Below, piece after piece: positions 44,785 to 55,280 of a stretch of DNA of 64,000 bases. Positions within the stretch are counted from its first letter, which is position 1. Each line of letters opens with the position of its first letter. The stretch covers positions 48,473,795-48,537,794 of the forward strand of contig NC_089498.1 of the NCBI RefSeq assembly GCF_036850765.1, given 5' to 3'. The position numbers were made by a program, and so were the translations under genes. Origin of the DNA: Saccopteryx bilineata (taxonomy: Eukaryota > Chordata > Mammalia > Chiroptera > Emballonuridae). The notes beneath the pieces are model-generated. The model did not search any database. It was not told the origin of the DNA and saw only the letters and a program-made list of their open reading frames with translations.

Positions 44785-45945
44785 TTTTGGTGTTGAGTTT
44801 TATAAATTATTTTTAAATTTTGGATATTAACCCCTTATTAGATGTATCATTGGCAAATATGTTCTCCCATGCAGTGGGTTGTCCTCTCATTTTGTTGAAG
44901 GTTTCCTCTGCGGGGCAAAAACATTTTAGTTTGATGTAGTTCCATTGGTTTGTTTTTCTTTTGTTTCTCTCGTTCATGGAGATATATCAGAAAAACGATT
45001 GCTTCAAGAAATGCCTGACATTTCATTGCTTATGTTATTATCTAAGATTTTTATGGTTTTGAGTCTTACATTTAAGTCTTCCATTTTGACTTTATTTGTG
45101 TGCATGGTTTAAGAAAGTGGTTTAGTTTCATTTTTTTTGTTGTTGTTGCATATATCTGTCTAATCTTCTCAACACTATTTATTAAATAAACTGTCCTTAC
45201 CCCATTGGATGTTCTTGACTTCTTTCTCAAATATTAATTGACTATAAAAGTGTGGGTTTATTTTTGGGCTTTCTATTCTGTTCCATTGATCTATATGTCT
45301 GTTTTATGATAGTACCATGCTGTTTTGATTACTGTGGTCTTATTGTATAGTTTGATATCAGGTAGCATGATTCCTCCAACTTTGTTCTTTTTTTCTCAAG
45401 ATTGCTGCGGCTATTCGGGTTTTTTTGTGGTTTCATATAAATTTTTGGAATATTTTTTTCCAGTTCTGTAAAATATGCCATTGGTATCTTGATAAGTATC
45501 ACATTGAATCTATAGATTGCTTTGGGTAGAATGGTTACTTTAATGATTTTAATTCTTACTATTCATGAACTTGGTATATGCTTCCACTTATTTGAGTTTT
45601 CTTTCTTCAGTGTCTTATAATTTTCCACCTACAGGTCTTTTACATCCTTGGTTAAATTTATTCCTAAGTATTTTTATTTTGATACAATTGTAAATGGGAT
45701 TGTTTTCTTAGTTTTTCTTTCTGATAGTTCATTATTGATGTATAAAAATGCAACTAATTTCTGAGTATTTATTTAGTATCCTGCTACTTTACATAATTTA
45801 TTAATGACTTCTAGTAGTTTTTTGGTGGAATCTATACAGTTCTCTATATACAGTATCATGTCATCTGCAAATAATGACAGTTTTACTTTTTTCCTTTTCA
45901 ATTTGAATACCTTTTATTTCTTCTTCTTGTCTGGGTTTGGTTTAC
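44785..45945 (-). mobile_element. L1 ORF2 fragment, truncated at both ends
   Basis: Read on the minus strand, the region around 'tcatctgcaaataatgacag' (45860-45880) is the FADD active-site area, followed by regions equivalent to 'GGIxLPDIKLY' near 45350 and further towards the C terminus. Frames are broken throughout. It has neither ORF1 nor a 3'UTR. Confidence 0.9.
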
Positions 45946-46019
45946 TTTAATCTTTTTAAAAATTTTATTCTAGCTCATCTTTCTACCAGATAACTTAATA
46001 AGCCATACAAGTGTTTTTT

Positions 46020-46081
46020 TCAGCAACTTTTCTTAAAGTATATATTTTATTAAAATGTAACATGTGTACAACTGTTCAATT
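46020..46081 (-). mobile_element. Old antisense L1, first fragment
   Basis: 'atgtgtacaactgttcaattt' matches the 3'UTR of an old L1 that continues after the SINE at 46430. Confidence 0.5.
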
Positions 46082-46097
46082 TAATGATTTTTTTTAA

Positions 46098-46417
46098 CAG
46101 AGACAGAGAGTCAGAGAGAGGGACAGATAGGGACAGACAGACAGGAACTGAGAGAGAGAGAGACGAGAAGCATCAATCATCAGTTTTTTGTTGCAACACT
46201 TTAGTTGTTCATTGATTGCTTTCTCATATGTACCTTGACCATGGACCTTCAGCAGACTGAGTAACCCCTTGCTCGAGCCAGCGACCTTGGGTCCAAGCTG
46301 GTGAGCTTTGCTCAAACCAGATGAGCCCGTGCTCAAGCTGGCAAACTTGGGGTCTCGAACCTGGGTCCTCCACATCCAGTCCGATGCTCTATCCACTGCA
46401 CCACCACCTGGTCAGGC
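46098..46417 (-). mobile_element. Bat tRNA-derived SINE, type C
   Basis: Read on the minus strand it begins 'cctgaccaggtggtggtgc', has 'ggttcgagacccc', several 'agcttg'/'ggctcgag' modules, 'gagaaagcaatcaatgaac', and a CT-rich end. TAATGATTTTTT flanks it on both sides (46082 and 46418 onward). Confidence 0.9.
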
Positions 46418-46429
46418 TAATGATTTTTT

Positions 46430-47187
46430 AAACAAATGAATGTATTATGTAACTAGCACCCAAATCAAAAAATGGAAGCATTATCAACACCTTCATATTC
46501 CTTAGCAGAAATTACCCTTCAAAGGATAACTATTATCCTGATGTATAACACATATCTATAGATTACTCTTTCTTATTTTATAATTTTATATACATAGAAT
46601 AATACAGTATATACCACTTTTTTGTTCAATATTGTGTTATGAAAATCATCCACATTGTTGCATATGGTATTGTTTTACTGCTGTTGTATAAAAACATCAT
46701 AATTTGTATATTTATTCTACTCTTAATCTACATTTCAGTTGGTATTACTTTGGGATTATTACTAATAATTCTGCCATGTATATTTCTGTACATATCTTAT
46801 CATGGCCATTTATACGCATTATTACTTCTGGGTATATTTTCACAGATGAAATCACTGAGTCATAGAGATACTCATTTTTAGTTTTACTAGATACCACCAA
46901 ATAGTGTGCCAAAGTACTTAGACCAACATGCACTCCCACCATGAGCATATAGGAGAGTGCGGCTTGATCCACAATACCACCAACACATGTGCTTACTTGT
47001 CTTCATTTGAACCACTTATGTAATTGTAAAATATAAATAGTTTTTAAATTGCTTGTAATTGGCGTTTTCCTAAAAACCTATAAAGTTGAGTACTTTTTTT
47101 TTTGGAGGTTTGGCATTTGAATATCTCCTTTTGTGAGGTGCTTTTTCATGTCTTTTGCCTCTTTTTCCTACCGCATTATGTGATGGC
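46430..47187 (-). mobile_element. Old antisense L1, second fragment
   Basis: 'tagcacccaaatcaaaaaat', 'actattatcctgatgtataac', 'catccacattgttgcatatgg', 'gcactcccaccatgagcat' and 'gtcttttgcctctttttcc' are the reverse complement of the end of ORF2 and 3'UTR of an old eutherian L1. Confidence 0.85.
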
Positions 47188-47199
47188 TCCCATTAATTT

Positions 47200-47611
47200 T
47201 TTATTTTTAGCATAAGAGACAGAGACAAAGAGAGAGACAGAGAGAGGGACAAATAGGGAAAGACAAACAAAAAGGCAGAGAGATAAAAAGCATCAATTCT
47301 TTGCTGTGGCACTTAGTTGTTCATTGATTGCTTTCTCATATGCGCCTTGACCAGGGGGCTACCGCAGACTGAGTGACCCCTTGCTCAAGTCAGTGACCTT
47401 GGGCTTCAAGCCAGCAATCTTTGGGCTCAAGCCAGAGACCATGGGTCATGTCTATGGCTCCACACTCAAGCCAGCGACCTTGTGTTCAAGCTGGTGAGCC
47501 CACACTCAAGCCGGATAAGCCCACGTTCAAGCTGGCGACATTGGGGTTTTGAACCTGAGTTGTTTGTGTTCTAGTCTGATGCTCTATTCACTGTGCCACC
47601 ACCTTGCAGAA
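47200..47611 (-). mobile_element. Bat SINE, type C, older longer copy
   Basis: Antisense type C with extra 'caagccagcgacc' modules, giving a body about 90 bases longer than the copy at 46098. The right end is diverged ('caccaccttgcag'). Perfect duplication TCCCATTAATTT at 47188-47199 and 47612-47623. Confidence 0.92.
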
Positions 47612-47623
47612 TCCCATTAATTT

Positions 47624-48365
47624 CTATAAATATATGTTGCATATACATTATTTTGAGCTATCTGCTTTGCAAATATCTTCTCCCATTTTATAGCTTATCT
47701 TTTCACTGCCATGATGTCTTCTTATAAACTAATATTCTTAATTATAATGTATCTTTGTTTTTCTTAATGGATAGTGCCTTTGAATGTATTTTATTTATAT
47801 AATCTTTGCCTATTTCAGGGTCATAAAGAAATTCTGTATTTTAACATAGAAGTTTATTATTTTATCTGTAATCCTATCTGTCCATCTAAGATTAATTTTG
47901 TTTATAATAAGAAGTAGGGATAAAAGTTAATTTTTATGTGGCTATCCAATTGATCCAGCATGAATTATTAAGACCATCCTTTTCTTTGCCTCACTGCTCT
48001 GTAATAATCAAGTGACCACATATGAGAAGGTTTATTTTGAGCTTTCCTTTCTGTTTCACTGGTCTATTTGTCTATTCTTGAACTAGATCCACACTGAAAC
48101 TGCTTACTGCTCTATAAGAAGTCTTACTATTCAGTAGGGTAAGACCTTCAGGTTTGTTTTTCTTCTGCAGTATTATTTTAGCTATCCTTGGATTTTTTTA
48201 CATTTCTTACATAAATTAGAGACATCTTATTAATTCCTACACATATACAGTCACACATACAAACTTGTTTGAAATTTGATTAGATTTGCATTAAATTTAT
48301 AGATCAATTTGGGGAGAAGTGACATTTTTATAATATTGAGTCTTTTATCCATTAATATGATTTAG
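47624..48365 (-). mobile_element. Old antisense L1, third fragment
   Basis: 'caaatatcttctcccattttat', 'tggctatccaattgatcc' and 'gatttgcattaaatttatag' continue the L1 after the SINE. Frame lost. Confidence 0.82.
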
Positions 48366-49477
48366 CTACTGTTTAAATAGGATTTTACTCAAACTTGCTT
48401 ATATGTCTTAATGAGGCCATACCATGCTTTCTAAGAGATTTAAAAGCAGGTCATTACTATTTTAATTATCACTATTTTATTAATACATGGTTTTCTGATG
48501 GCATATGGAATAATTATGTAATGTACAAAAAATTGAACTACACAAAAAAGAAGAAATTAACAAAAATTTATTCATGATCTCAACCATTTCATATAATCAC
48601 CTTGCATATATTGGGGTAAATATCTTCCATCTATGCCATAAATGGAGCTCATATTATATGTATTCTTCAGTGCCTTTCTTTGTCTCTTAAGTATACTTCA
48701 GAAATATTTTCTCACTTAAATAAATTTCCATTTGAACATGATTTTTAAAATAAATAGTACTATTCCAATGTATGGCATAAAATAAACTATTGAGAAAAAC
48801 CCATATTATTGGTAATTTGGAATTTGTAAGGCTATTTTTCCATTCTCAGTAATTCAGGAACAAAAATACTTGTAATTAAATATTTGTTTTATGCCTATCA
48901 GGATTCTCTGAATATGTTGGGATTCCTCTCATCAAGCATCATCTTGAGAATACATCCTCTTTAAACCCTACCTGGCAGTCCCTGATGTACCTCTAGGATG
49001 CCGAGGAAAGACAGGCTGAACTGTAAATCCAACTACTTCCTCAAGATCATCAGCTGTTGAATGATTGTGCAAAATGCTTCACTGTGGAAGCAGACAATGT
49101 GGGCTCCAAGCAGATGGCAGCAGGTCCACATGTCCCTCCGGGAGAAGGTTGTGCAAGGCCCTTGAAGGCAGCTGAAAAACAACCCAGCCCCTCTTTCCTC
49201 CTGTCCTCAGTAACACCAAATGGTGGTCAAACATTTCCCCAGATATATACAATGCATTTCCCCAAGGCCCTTAGAAGCTCTAGAAGGGAGATTTACGGTG
49301 CCACCGAGGGCATTTAGGAGACATTCTCTACAGTAAATTTTCCTTCTATCTGTTTCTCATATTATAGAAAAATTTCCTCCTTTCTGTCTCTTCTTTGTGA
49401 GGAAAAAGCCATGGGAAGGCATAGAAGAGCACATGCCGAGACAGGGCAGCTGGGGTCAAGAGCGTCTGACTTTGCAG
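48366..49477. other. Unique DNA, nothing recognised
   Basis: No gene or clear repeat. The 86-codon frame at 49057-49317 has no recognised domain. Confidence 0.4.
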
Positions 49478-49854
49478 ACAGAGAAAGACAAATACATGTG
49501 ATTTCACTTTTGTGTGGACTATCACAAACAAAATAAAGAACCAAGTAGAAACAAACTCATAGACACAGAGAACAGAATGATCATTGCCAAATGGGAAGGG
49601 GATTGGGCGCCTGGTTAAGAAAGGTGAAGGGGTCAAGAAGTACAAATTGGTAGTTACAAAATAGTCACAGGGATGTACAATCCAGCATAGGGAACATAGT
49701 CACTAATACTGTAATAACTATGGCGGTGCCAGGTACATACTAGACTAACTAGCGGCATCGCTTTGTAAATTATATAATTGTCTCACTACTATGCTGTACA
49801 CCTGAAACTAATATCAAGTAATATTGTCAACTGTAATTGAAAAAATTTTTAAAG
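49478..49854 (+). mobile_element. Old L1 3' end
   Basis: 'cagagaaagacaaatacatg', 'cacagagaacagaatgatca', 'acagggatgtacaatccagc', 'actatgctgtacacctgaaa' and 'actaatatcaagtaatattg' form a typical L1 3'UTR of intermediate age. Confidence 0.9.
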
Positions 49855-50188
49855 TTTATTATTTTTATTTTTTACAAAGACAGAGAGTGGGATAGATAGG
49901 GAGGGAAAGACAGATAGGAACGGAGAGAGATGAGAAGCATCAATTATCAGTTTTTTGTTGTGACACCTGAGTTGTTCATTGATTGCTTTCTCATATGTGC
50001 CTTGACCGTGGGCCTTCAGCAGACTGAGAAACCCCTTGCTGGAGCCAGCCACCTTGGGTCCAAGCCGGTGAGCTTTTTGCTCAAGCCAGATGAGCCCGCG
50101 CTCAAGCTGGCTACCTCGGGGTCTTGAACCTGGGTCCTCTGCATCCCAGTCCGATGCTCTATTCACTGCGCCACCGCCTGGTCAGGCT
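49855..50188 (-). mobile_element. Bat SINE, type C
   Basis: Antisense type C ending at the head complement 'ccaccgcctggtcaggc'. Inserted in the A-rich end of the preceding L1; flanks TGAAAAAATTTTTAAA (49838-49853) and TGAAAAATTTTTTAAA (50189 onward) differ at one base. Confidence 0.92.
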
Positions 50189-50330
50189 GAAAAATTTTTT
50201 AAATGGTACAGTTAAGCTCTCAAAACAAATTTCTTTTAAAAGAGTGTCTGACTTTGTGTAAACCTGGTATCATCTCTGTGGGAGTTTGATTCTTGATCCT
50301 TGTCAGATTGCACTTCTTCAGGGCCTGGGC

Positions 50331-50727
50331 CAGTGGTGGGATTCAAATAATTTTTAACAACCGGTTCTCTGCTCTAATGAATGTTTTAAGTATAAAAAAA
50401 ATTTTAAGTAGTATTTCATCAAAGGTATAATGAGTTTTATGAAATGAATAAATAAATATTACAAGCATAATTCCGTCAATTTTTTTCATCACGAATGGAA
50501 TGAACATTATTGCTACAGGTGCTTAGCATTCTCTGTTGCACAGATGAACGTTCAAAAAGAGTCAGGAATGTAAATTTGTGATTTCCACACAGAGTGGCTG
50601 CCCAGGCACCCGACTTGGAGAGAACCCTGATTACAAGCACCATTTTAACAACTGGTTCACCAAACTCAACAAAAAATTAGGTATCAGTTCTGCTGAACCA
50701 GTGCGAACCAGCTGCATCTCCCCATCG
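50331..50727. mobile_element. Nonautonomous hAT-like transposon
   Basis: Begins CAGTGGTGGGATTCAAA with 'caaccggttctctgc' just inside, and ends with 'gaaccagtgcgaaccagctgc' plus a diverged terminus. The inner parts mirror each other (AACCGGTTC versus GAACCAG), and the outer termini match about 10 of 15 inverted. The flanking duplication is not clear. Internal sequence is AT-rich with no transposase. Confidence 0.65.
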
Positions 50728-51305
50728 GTCCTAGCTACTGGGTTTATTATTTGGTCAAGGCTGCTCTTCTGGGGGATTTACCATTTCTTTATATCCCATT
50801 CCAAAAACTTATCCCAGAGAGATTTGTTTGAGATAGCATTTAGGCTTAATACATGTATCCTGATTGGTAGTGGGTAACTGGAGAATGAGGTGGAGAAACA
50901 GAATCTTGTAGATGAAAAGAATGTGAGGCTAGTTTGTCACTATTCATTAGGGATGTGTGTTGGAGGAAGAATATTTCTGATTCTGGGTCATATGTTCTTA
51001 TTGCTTATGGTGCTAAATTAAGAAAAACTGATGATAATGACCATTAGGAAATAACTAGAGGTAAATATTAGTTGGAAAATATTAGCAGAGATCTTTTCAT
51101 TGTCATCTTGGCTCACTGGACCTAATAATGTTTCCTTGATCAACCCACTTCTAATCCCCTTAGCGACCTTTCTTCTAGCCTTAAATATATGTCCTTAAAT
51201 TGAGTTTTTTATAACTTCACCCCCACATTCATCCCTACAGCTTTTCTTTCTTCTAAGATGTTTCTTTGCTTTCAACAAGTGCATTTGGAGGGAAGAATTG
51301 AAAAA
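50728..51305. other. Unique DNA, nothing recognised
   Basis: No gene or clear repeat. Confidence 0.4.
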
Positions 51306-51952
51306 CAAGGGATCCTTGGGTTATGACACAGTTCTGTTCCTACGACAGTGACGTAACCTGAATTTTGGTGTAAGTTGAAGCATACCCTAGCCTAAGTCAC
51401 TTACCTATCCTAACACAGTTGTAAAATCATAATCCAGAACATAAAAAACATAACTAAGCTACAGAAAAAGAAAAAGAAGCAGATATACTGCACTGTATAC
51501 TGTACTGTAGTAACAGAAAAAATAACAAAAAATGAGTGTAAAAAAAAATTCCCTACCTTTATTCCTATGGTTGACTTGCATACTGGAAAGGGTATTGCAA
51601 GGTGGGAGAGAGTGACCTATTGGGAGGAGGAAGCTGGCAGAAGGTGCTGGAGACACTGGGGCAGGTGAATCAGGGTTGCCTAAGGAACATGCAGGAGACG
51701 CTGAAGATGATTCTACCTGTACTGCAGCTGTTTCATCTGGAGAAGCAGCTGATGTAGAGGATGCAGGATCTGTTGCAAGCCTCTCTACCTTCTTAAAAAA
51801 TTGTTCCTGGCTAGTCTGGAAGGTTGATGACTTCTTCTCTTCCAAAATCTGCCTTAACACTCATGTCTCAATTTTTTAAAGTTTTTATGGGAATGAGCGT
51901 CGTAAACTCAAAACATCATATGTTGAGACTGTTGTAACCCAAGGACCTCCTG
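51306..51952 (-). mobile_element. Tigger-like (pogo/TcMar) transposon remnant
   Basis: The ends 'caagggatccttgggttatg' and 'taacccaaggacctcctg' are inverted over about 20 bases, with further 'cctacgacagtgacgtaacc'-style text inside, a layout I associate with Tigger/Kanga elements. A minus-strand frame inside encodes a transposase tail. Most of the transposase has been deleted, leaving 647 bp. Confidence 0.65.
51459..51860 (-). pseudogene. Tigger-like transposase C-terminal relic
   Basis: The frame starts MLRQILEEKKSSTFQTSQEQ and continues FFKKVERLA, then a Ser/Pro/Ala-rich stretch. 'K..QTS...FFKK' followed by a low-complexity Ser/Pro tail is the usual end of Tigger-family transposases. The DDE catalytic core and HTH DNA-binding domain are absent, so it is a dead fragment. 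The last ~30 residues of the frame run into noncoding terminal DNA. The open length is unusual for an old relic and probably chance. Confidence 0.55.
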
Positions 51953-52176
51953 TAATAACAACTTAACAAGTGCTCAGTTCAGTTGAGGTAAATCAAATTC
52001 TTCTAATTATAAATTTTTAAATTAATAAACTTTCACAGATTCACACAGGTACAAAAACACAACAACTCTTTTCACCACTAACATACACTGTTATTATTCA
52101 GTAGACACTGTCACTTTAAATTTTGAAACAAATCAAGCAGCCTTAGATATATAGGCTTTTGAAACTTCATGTTCTT

Positions 52177-52504
52177 TTTTTTTTTTTTTGGTGACAGAAA
52201 GAGAGACAGAGAAAGGGACAGATAGGGACAGACAGACTGGAAGGGAGAGAGATGAGAAGCATCAAGTCTTTGTTGTGGCACCTTAGTTGTTCATTGATTG
52301 CTTTCTCATATGTGCCTTGACCAGGAGGCTACAGCAGACCAAGTGACCCCTTGCTGAAGCCAGCGAGCAACCTTGGGTGCAAGCTGGTGAGCCTTGCTCA
52401 AACCAGATGAGCCTGTGCTCAAACTGGCGACCTCAGAGTTTCAAACTTGGGTCCTCCGCATCCCAGTCCGATGCTTTATCCACTGTGCCATCGCCTGGTC
52501 AGGC
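52177..52504 (-). mobile_element. Bat SINE, type C
   Basis: Antisense type C with T-rich tail complement and head complement 'catcgcctggtcaggc'. GAAACTTCATGTTCTT (52161-52176) recurs as GAAACTTCACATGTTCTT (52505-52522), a duplication with a 2-base insertion. Confidence 0.92.
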
Positions 52505-52522
52505 GAAACTTCACATGTTCTT

Positions 52523-53182
52523 AAGTAGAAACACATCTCTAATAAAAGTGCTTGCCATGTGCAAGATAATGAAAAAGCAAAAATTAATCTGAAACAGTCA
52601 CATTTCCCTTAAAGCTATCACAGGATGAGATGATAATTTTAATATGAGATGAATAATATTACAATAAAATAAGTCATCAGGGAGACTATTTTTTAAGAAT
52701 TGTGAAGGGTCTGAGATTTTACCCTCCTTGTAAGCCAATGAATTTGACTAACAGAGTTGCATAGAAACTGGCAGAAGACCCCATACTCTTGGATCAATGA
52801 CAAAGAACTCTATTACTCATGACACAAACATAAGCATCATGTTTGCATCACTTCCTGTTACCAAGAAACTCCCACAAGGGTAACACAAAGGGAGCCAAGG
52901 GGAGGCTGCACCAGCAGTGGCCTTGCTTCCTAGCTGAAGTCCCTGAGTTTAGGGAGCTGAATCTCTCACACTACACAGAAAACAAATTTGCCATGCCCTT
53001 CAGAGGGAGGCATTATATCCATCTTGCAAGGCTGATTTCCTTATAAACATCCTTGAAAAGACAGCCAGGAACAGAAGGATAGTTAGTGCCTCATCCATAA
53101 AACGGGCAGAATCACAACAGCTCTGCCTAGAAATCAAGGGGGGCTTCCTAGAGGAGTTGCCTGACTTTAAGGATAAACCAAC
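52523..53182. other. Unique DNA, nothing recognised
   Basis: No gene or clear repeat. Confidence 0.4.
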
Positions 53183-53525
53183 CTGACCAGGTGGTGGTGC
53201 AATGGATAAAGCATCAACCTGGGATGCTGAGAACCCAGGTTCAAAGCCCTGAGGTCATCAGCTTGAGTGTGGGATTATAGACATGACCCTATGGTTGGGG
53301 GCTTAAGCCCAAAGGCCCTGGCTTGAAGCCCAAGGTTGCTGGCTTGAGCTCAAGGTCACTGGCTTGAGCAAGGGGTCATTAGCTCAGCTGGAGCCCCCTG
53401 GCCAAGGCACGTATGAGAAAGCAATCAATGAATAACTAAGGAGCCGCAACAAAGAATTGATGCTTCTCAACTCTCCCTTCCAGTTTGTCTGTCCCTGTCT
53501 GTTCCTCTTTCATACTCTCTCTTTA

Positions 53526-53526
<1 letters not shown>
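53183..53526 (+). mobile_element. Bat SINE, type C, sense
   Basis: Head 'ctgaccaggtggtggtgcaa', B-box-like 'ggttcaaagccc', repeated 'ggcttgag' modules, 'gagaaagcaatcaatgaata', and CT-rich end. Its A-rich tail appears to have seeded the adjoining GAA repeat. Confidence 0.9.
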
Positions 53527-53556
<30 letters not shown>

Positions 53557-53688
53557 AGAAGAAGAAGAAGAAGAAGAAGAAGAAGAAGAAGAAGAAGAAG
53601 GAAGAAGAAGAAGAAGAAGAAGAAGAAGAAGAAGAAGAAGAAGAAGAAGAAGAAGAAGAAGAAGAAGAAGAAGAAAAAGAAGAAGAAT
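53527..53688. repeat. (GAA)n triplet repeat, about 160 bases
   Basis: About 50 GAA units with small interruptions (GGA near 53600, AAAA near 53677). It is continuous with the SINE tail. The poly-Lys, poly-Glu, poly-Ser and poly-Phe frames are artefacts of the repeat. Confidence 0.98.
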
Positions 53689-54106
53689 TCAAACACCGGT
53701 AGAGAAGTAAGAAGAAAAATACTTTGAGTGGAAACTGAGTGAGCAAAGAAGACCTGGATATAAAATGAGGAAAGCACACAGAAAATTTGAAATTACTACA
53801 CAGTATATTGTTTTCAGTTTCAAAGACTTAACCAAATTTTTTATCATCATTTACATCTATTTATGCTACAATTCATGTCCTTGTGATCACATCGATCTTT
53901 GTGAGACAAATCATTGAGTTGAATGCAATCAGTGGTGGGATATAGAAGAGGATCCAGTTCTGCAGGGATAAATATATTGTGCCTACTGATGCCACACAGA
54001 GTGCATGTTCCTTCACCTGCCCGGAATTATGACTGCGATTGCTGCAGCTCTGTGAAGACATGACCTTCAGATCTTTCAACCACTCTGATACACCATGGTT
54101 TTTAAG
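53689..54106. other. Unique DNA, nothing recognised
   Basis: No gene or clear repeat. Confidence 0.4.
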
Positions 54107-54120
54107 TCCTTCACCATCTT
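54107..54120. repeat. Target-site duplication of short SINE, left arm
   Basis: TCCTTCACCATCTT, repeated exactly at 54300-54313. Confidence 0.92.
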
Positions 54121-54299
54121 TTTGTTTTACTTTTTAAAATTTATTTTATGTATTGATTTTAGCAAGAGAGGAAGGGAGAGAGAGAGAAAGAGAGAGAAAG
54201 CATTTTGTTCCTGTGTGTGCCCTGACCAGTATAGAACTGGCAACCTCTGTGCTTTGGGATGACGCTCTAACCAACCAAGCTATCTGGCCAGGCAATCAA
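54121..54299 (-). mobile_element. Short tRNA-derived SINE
   Basis: Antisense: T-rich/A-rich tail complement, GA-rich tract, 'tgtgccctgaccagtatag', 'acgctctaaccaaccaagc' and head complement 'tatctggccagg'. It is about 180 bases, much shorter than type A. The perfect 14-bp duplication confirms its boundaries. Confidence 0.9.
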
Positions 54300-54541
54300 T
54301 CCTTCACCATCTTGATCTTCTTTTCGTGGACCTATTCTGGAACACTCTAAAAGTGTGTCATCTAGAACTAGACAGAATTTTGGGATCTTGAGTTCATCTT
54401 TTATATTTTCCCCCCAAAGTTGCACCAAAGTAAAGCAGAGCTCTAGTTGATGACTATGTTGTTTGGAGTTCACAGTACTGCCCCTCACTACATGCTCATT
54501 GCATGGTAGCTCAACCCCAAAGAAAGAATGATGAGTTCATC

Positions 54542-54549
54542 TTTTAAAC
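54542..54549. repeat. hAT 8-bp target duplication, left
   Basis: TTTTAAAC, identical to 54870-54877. Confidence 0.93.
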
Positions 54550-54869
54550 CAGGGGTCGGGAACCTTTTTGGCTGAGAGAGCCATGAACGCCACATATTTT
54601 AAAATGTAATTCCTTGAGAGCCATACAACAGCCCGTGTACATTACGCATTATCCAATAAAAATTTGGTGTTGTTCCGGAGGACAGCTGTGATTGGCTCCA
54701 GCCACCCGCAACCATGAACATGAGCAGTAGGAAATGAATGGATTGTAATACATGAGAATGTTTTATATTTTTAACGTTATTATTTTTTTATTAAAGATTT
54801 GTCTGCGAGCCAGATGCAGCCATCAAAAGAACCACATCTGACTCACGAGCCATAGGTTCCCAAACCCTG
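54550..54869. mobile_element. Nonautonomous hAT transposon, complete
   Basis: A 320-bp element from CAGGGGTCGGGAACC to GGTTCCCAAACCCTG. The 15-bp inverted ends differ at two positions, and the 8-bp duplication TTTTAAAC is perfect. Subterminal text 'ggctgagagagccatgaacg' and 'gagccagatgcagccatc' is typical of mammalian hAT MITEs. No transposase frame. Confidence 0.94.
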
Positions 54870-54877
54870 TTTTAAAC

Positions 54878-55129
54878 TGTCAAGGATTTAACTGACTAAT
54901 TCTGTTTATTGTTTATGATTCTACTAGAAATCATGTTGCCAAAGTAGTAAAGGTATCATCTTACCAGCCCAGTCAATATGATATGTGGCTCTGGACTGTC
55001 CTGGCTCTGCCAAGGAAGGTGCTGACCAATTCAGAGGAAAGCATTCCTGGTAGCCTAACAATCCTTCCTGAATTAAGGCCAGAGGAACATCTGCGCCAAC
55101 ATAGTGGGGAGGAGGAGAATCATGACTTT
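54878..55129. other. Unique DNA, nothing recognised
   Basis: No gene or clear repeat. Confidence 0.4.
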
Positions 55130-55280
55130 TAAATGTAGATTCCTGCACGCTACCTATACCAAATTAGTCTCCAAGCAGGTGGGACCTGGGGAATCTGCAT
55201 TTTTAACAAACTCTTTCTGCGATTTTTATGCATGCAGTTATTTTTATGCACTCAAATATTAGAAAACTCTTGCTTTAAAA
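55130..55280. mobile_element. Old hAT-Charlie (MER5-like) fragment
   Basis: 'aatgtagattcctgcac', 'gggacctggggaatctgcat', 'ttttaacaaact' and 'agaaaactcttgc' fit the MER5-type pattern, with a short AT-rich disruption. Confidence 0.5.

Noticed and set aside
53457..53779. Poly-Lys/Glu and poly-Ser/Phe/Leu frames
   Set aside because: Pure products of the GAA/TTC repeat.
53932..53975. 'cagtggtggga' resembling the start of the 50.3-kb hAT family
   Set aside because: The match ends after about 12 bases and no second terminus or duplication follows.
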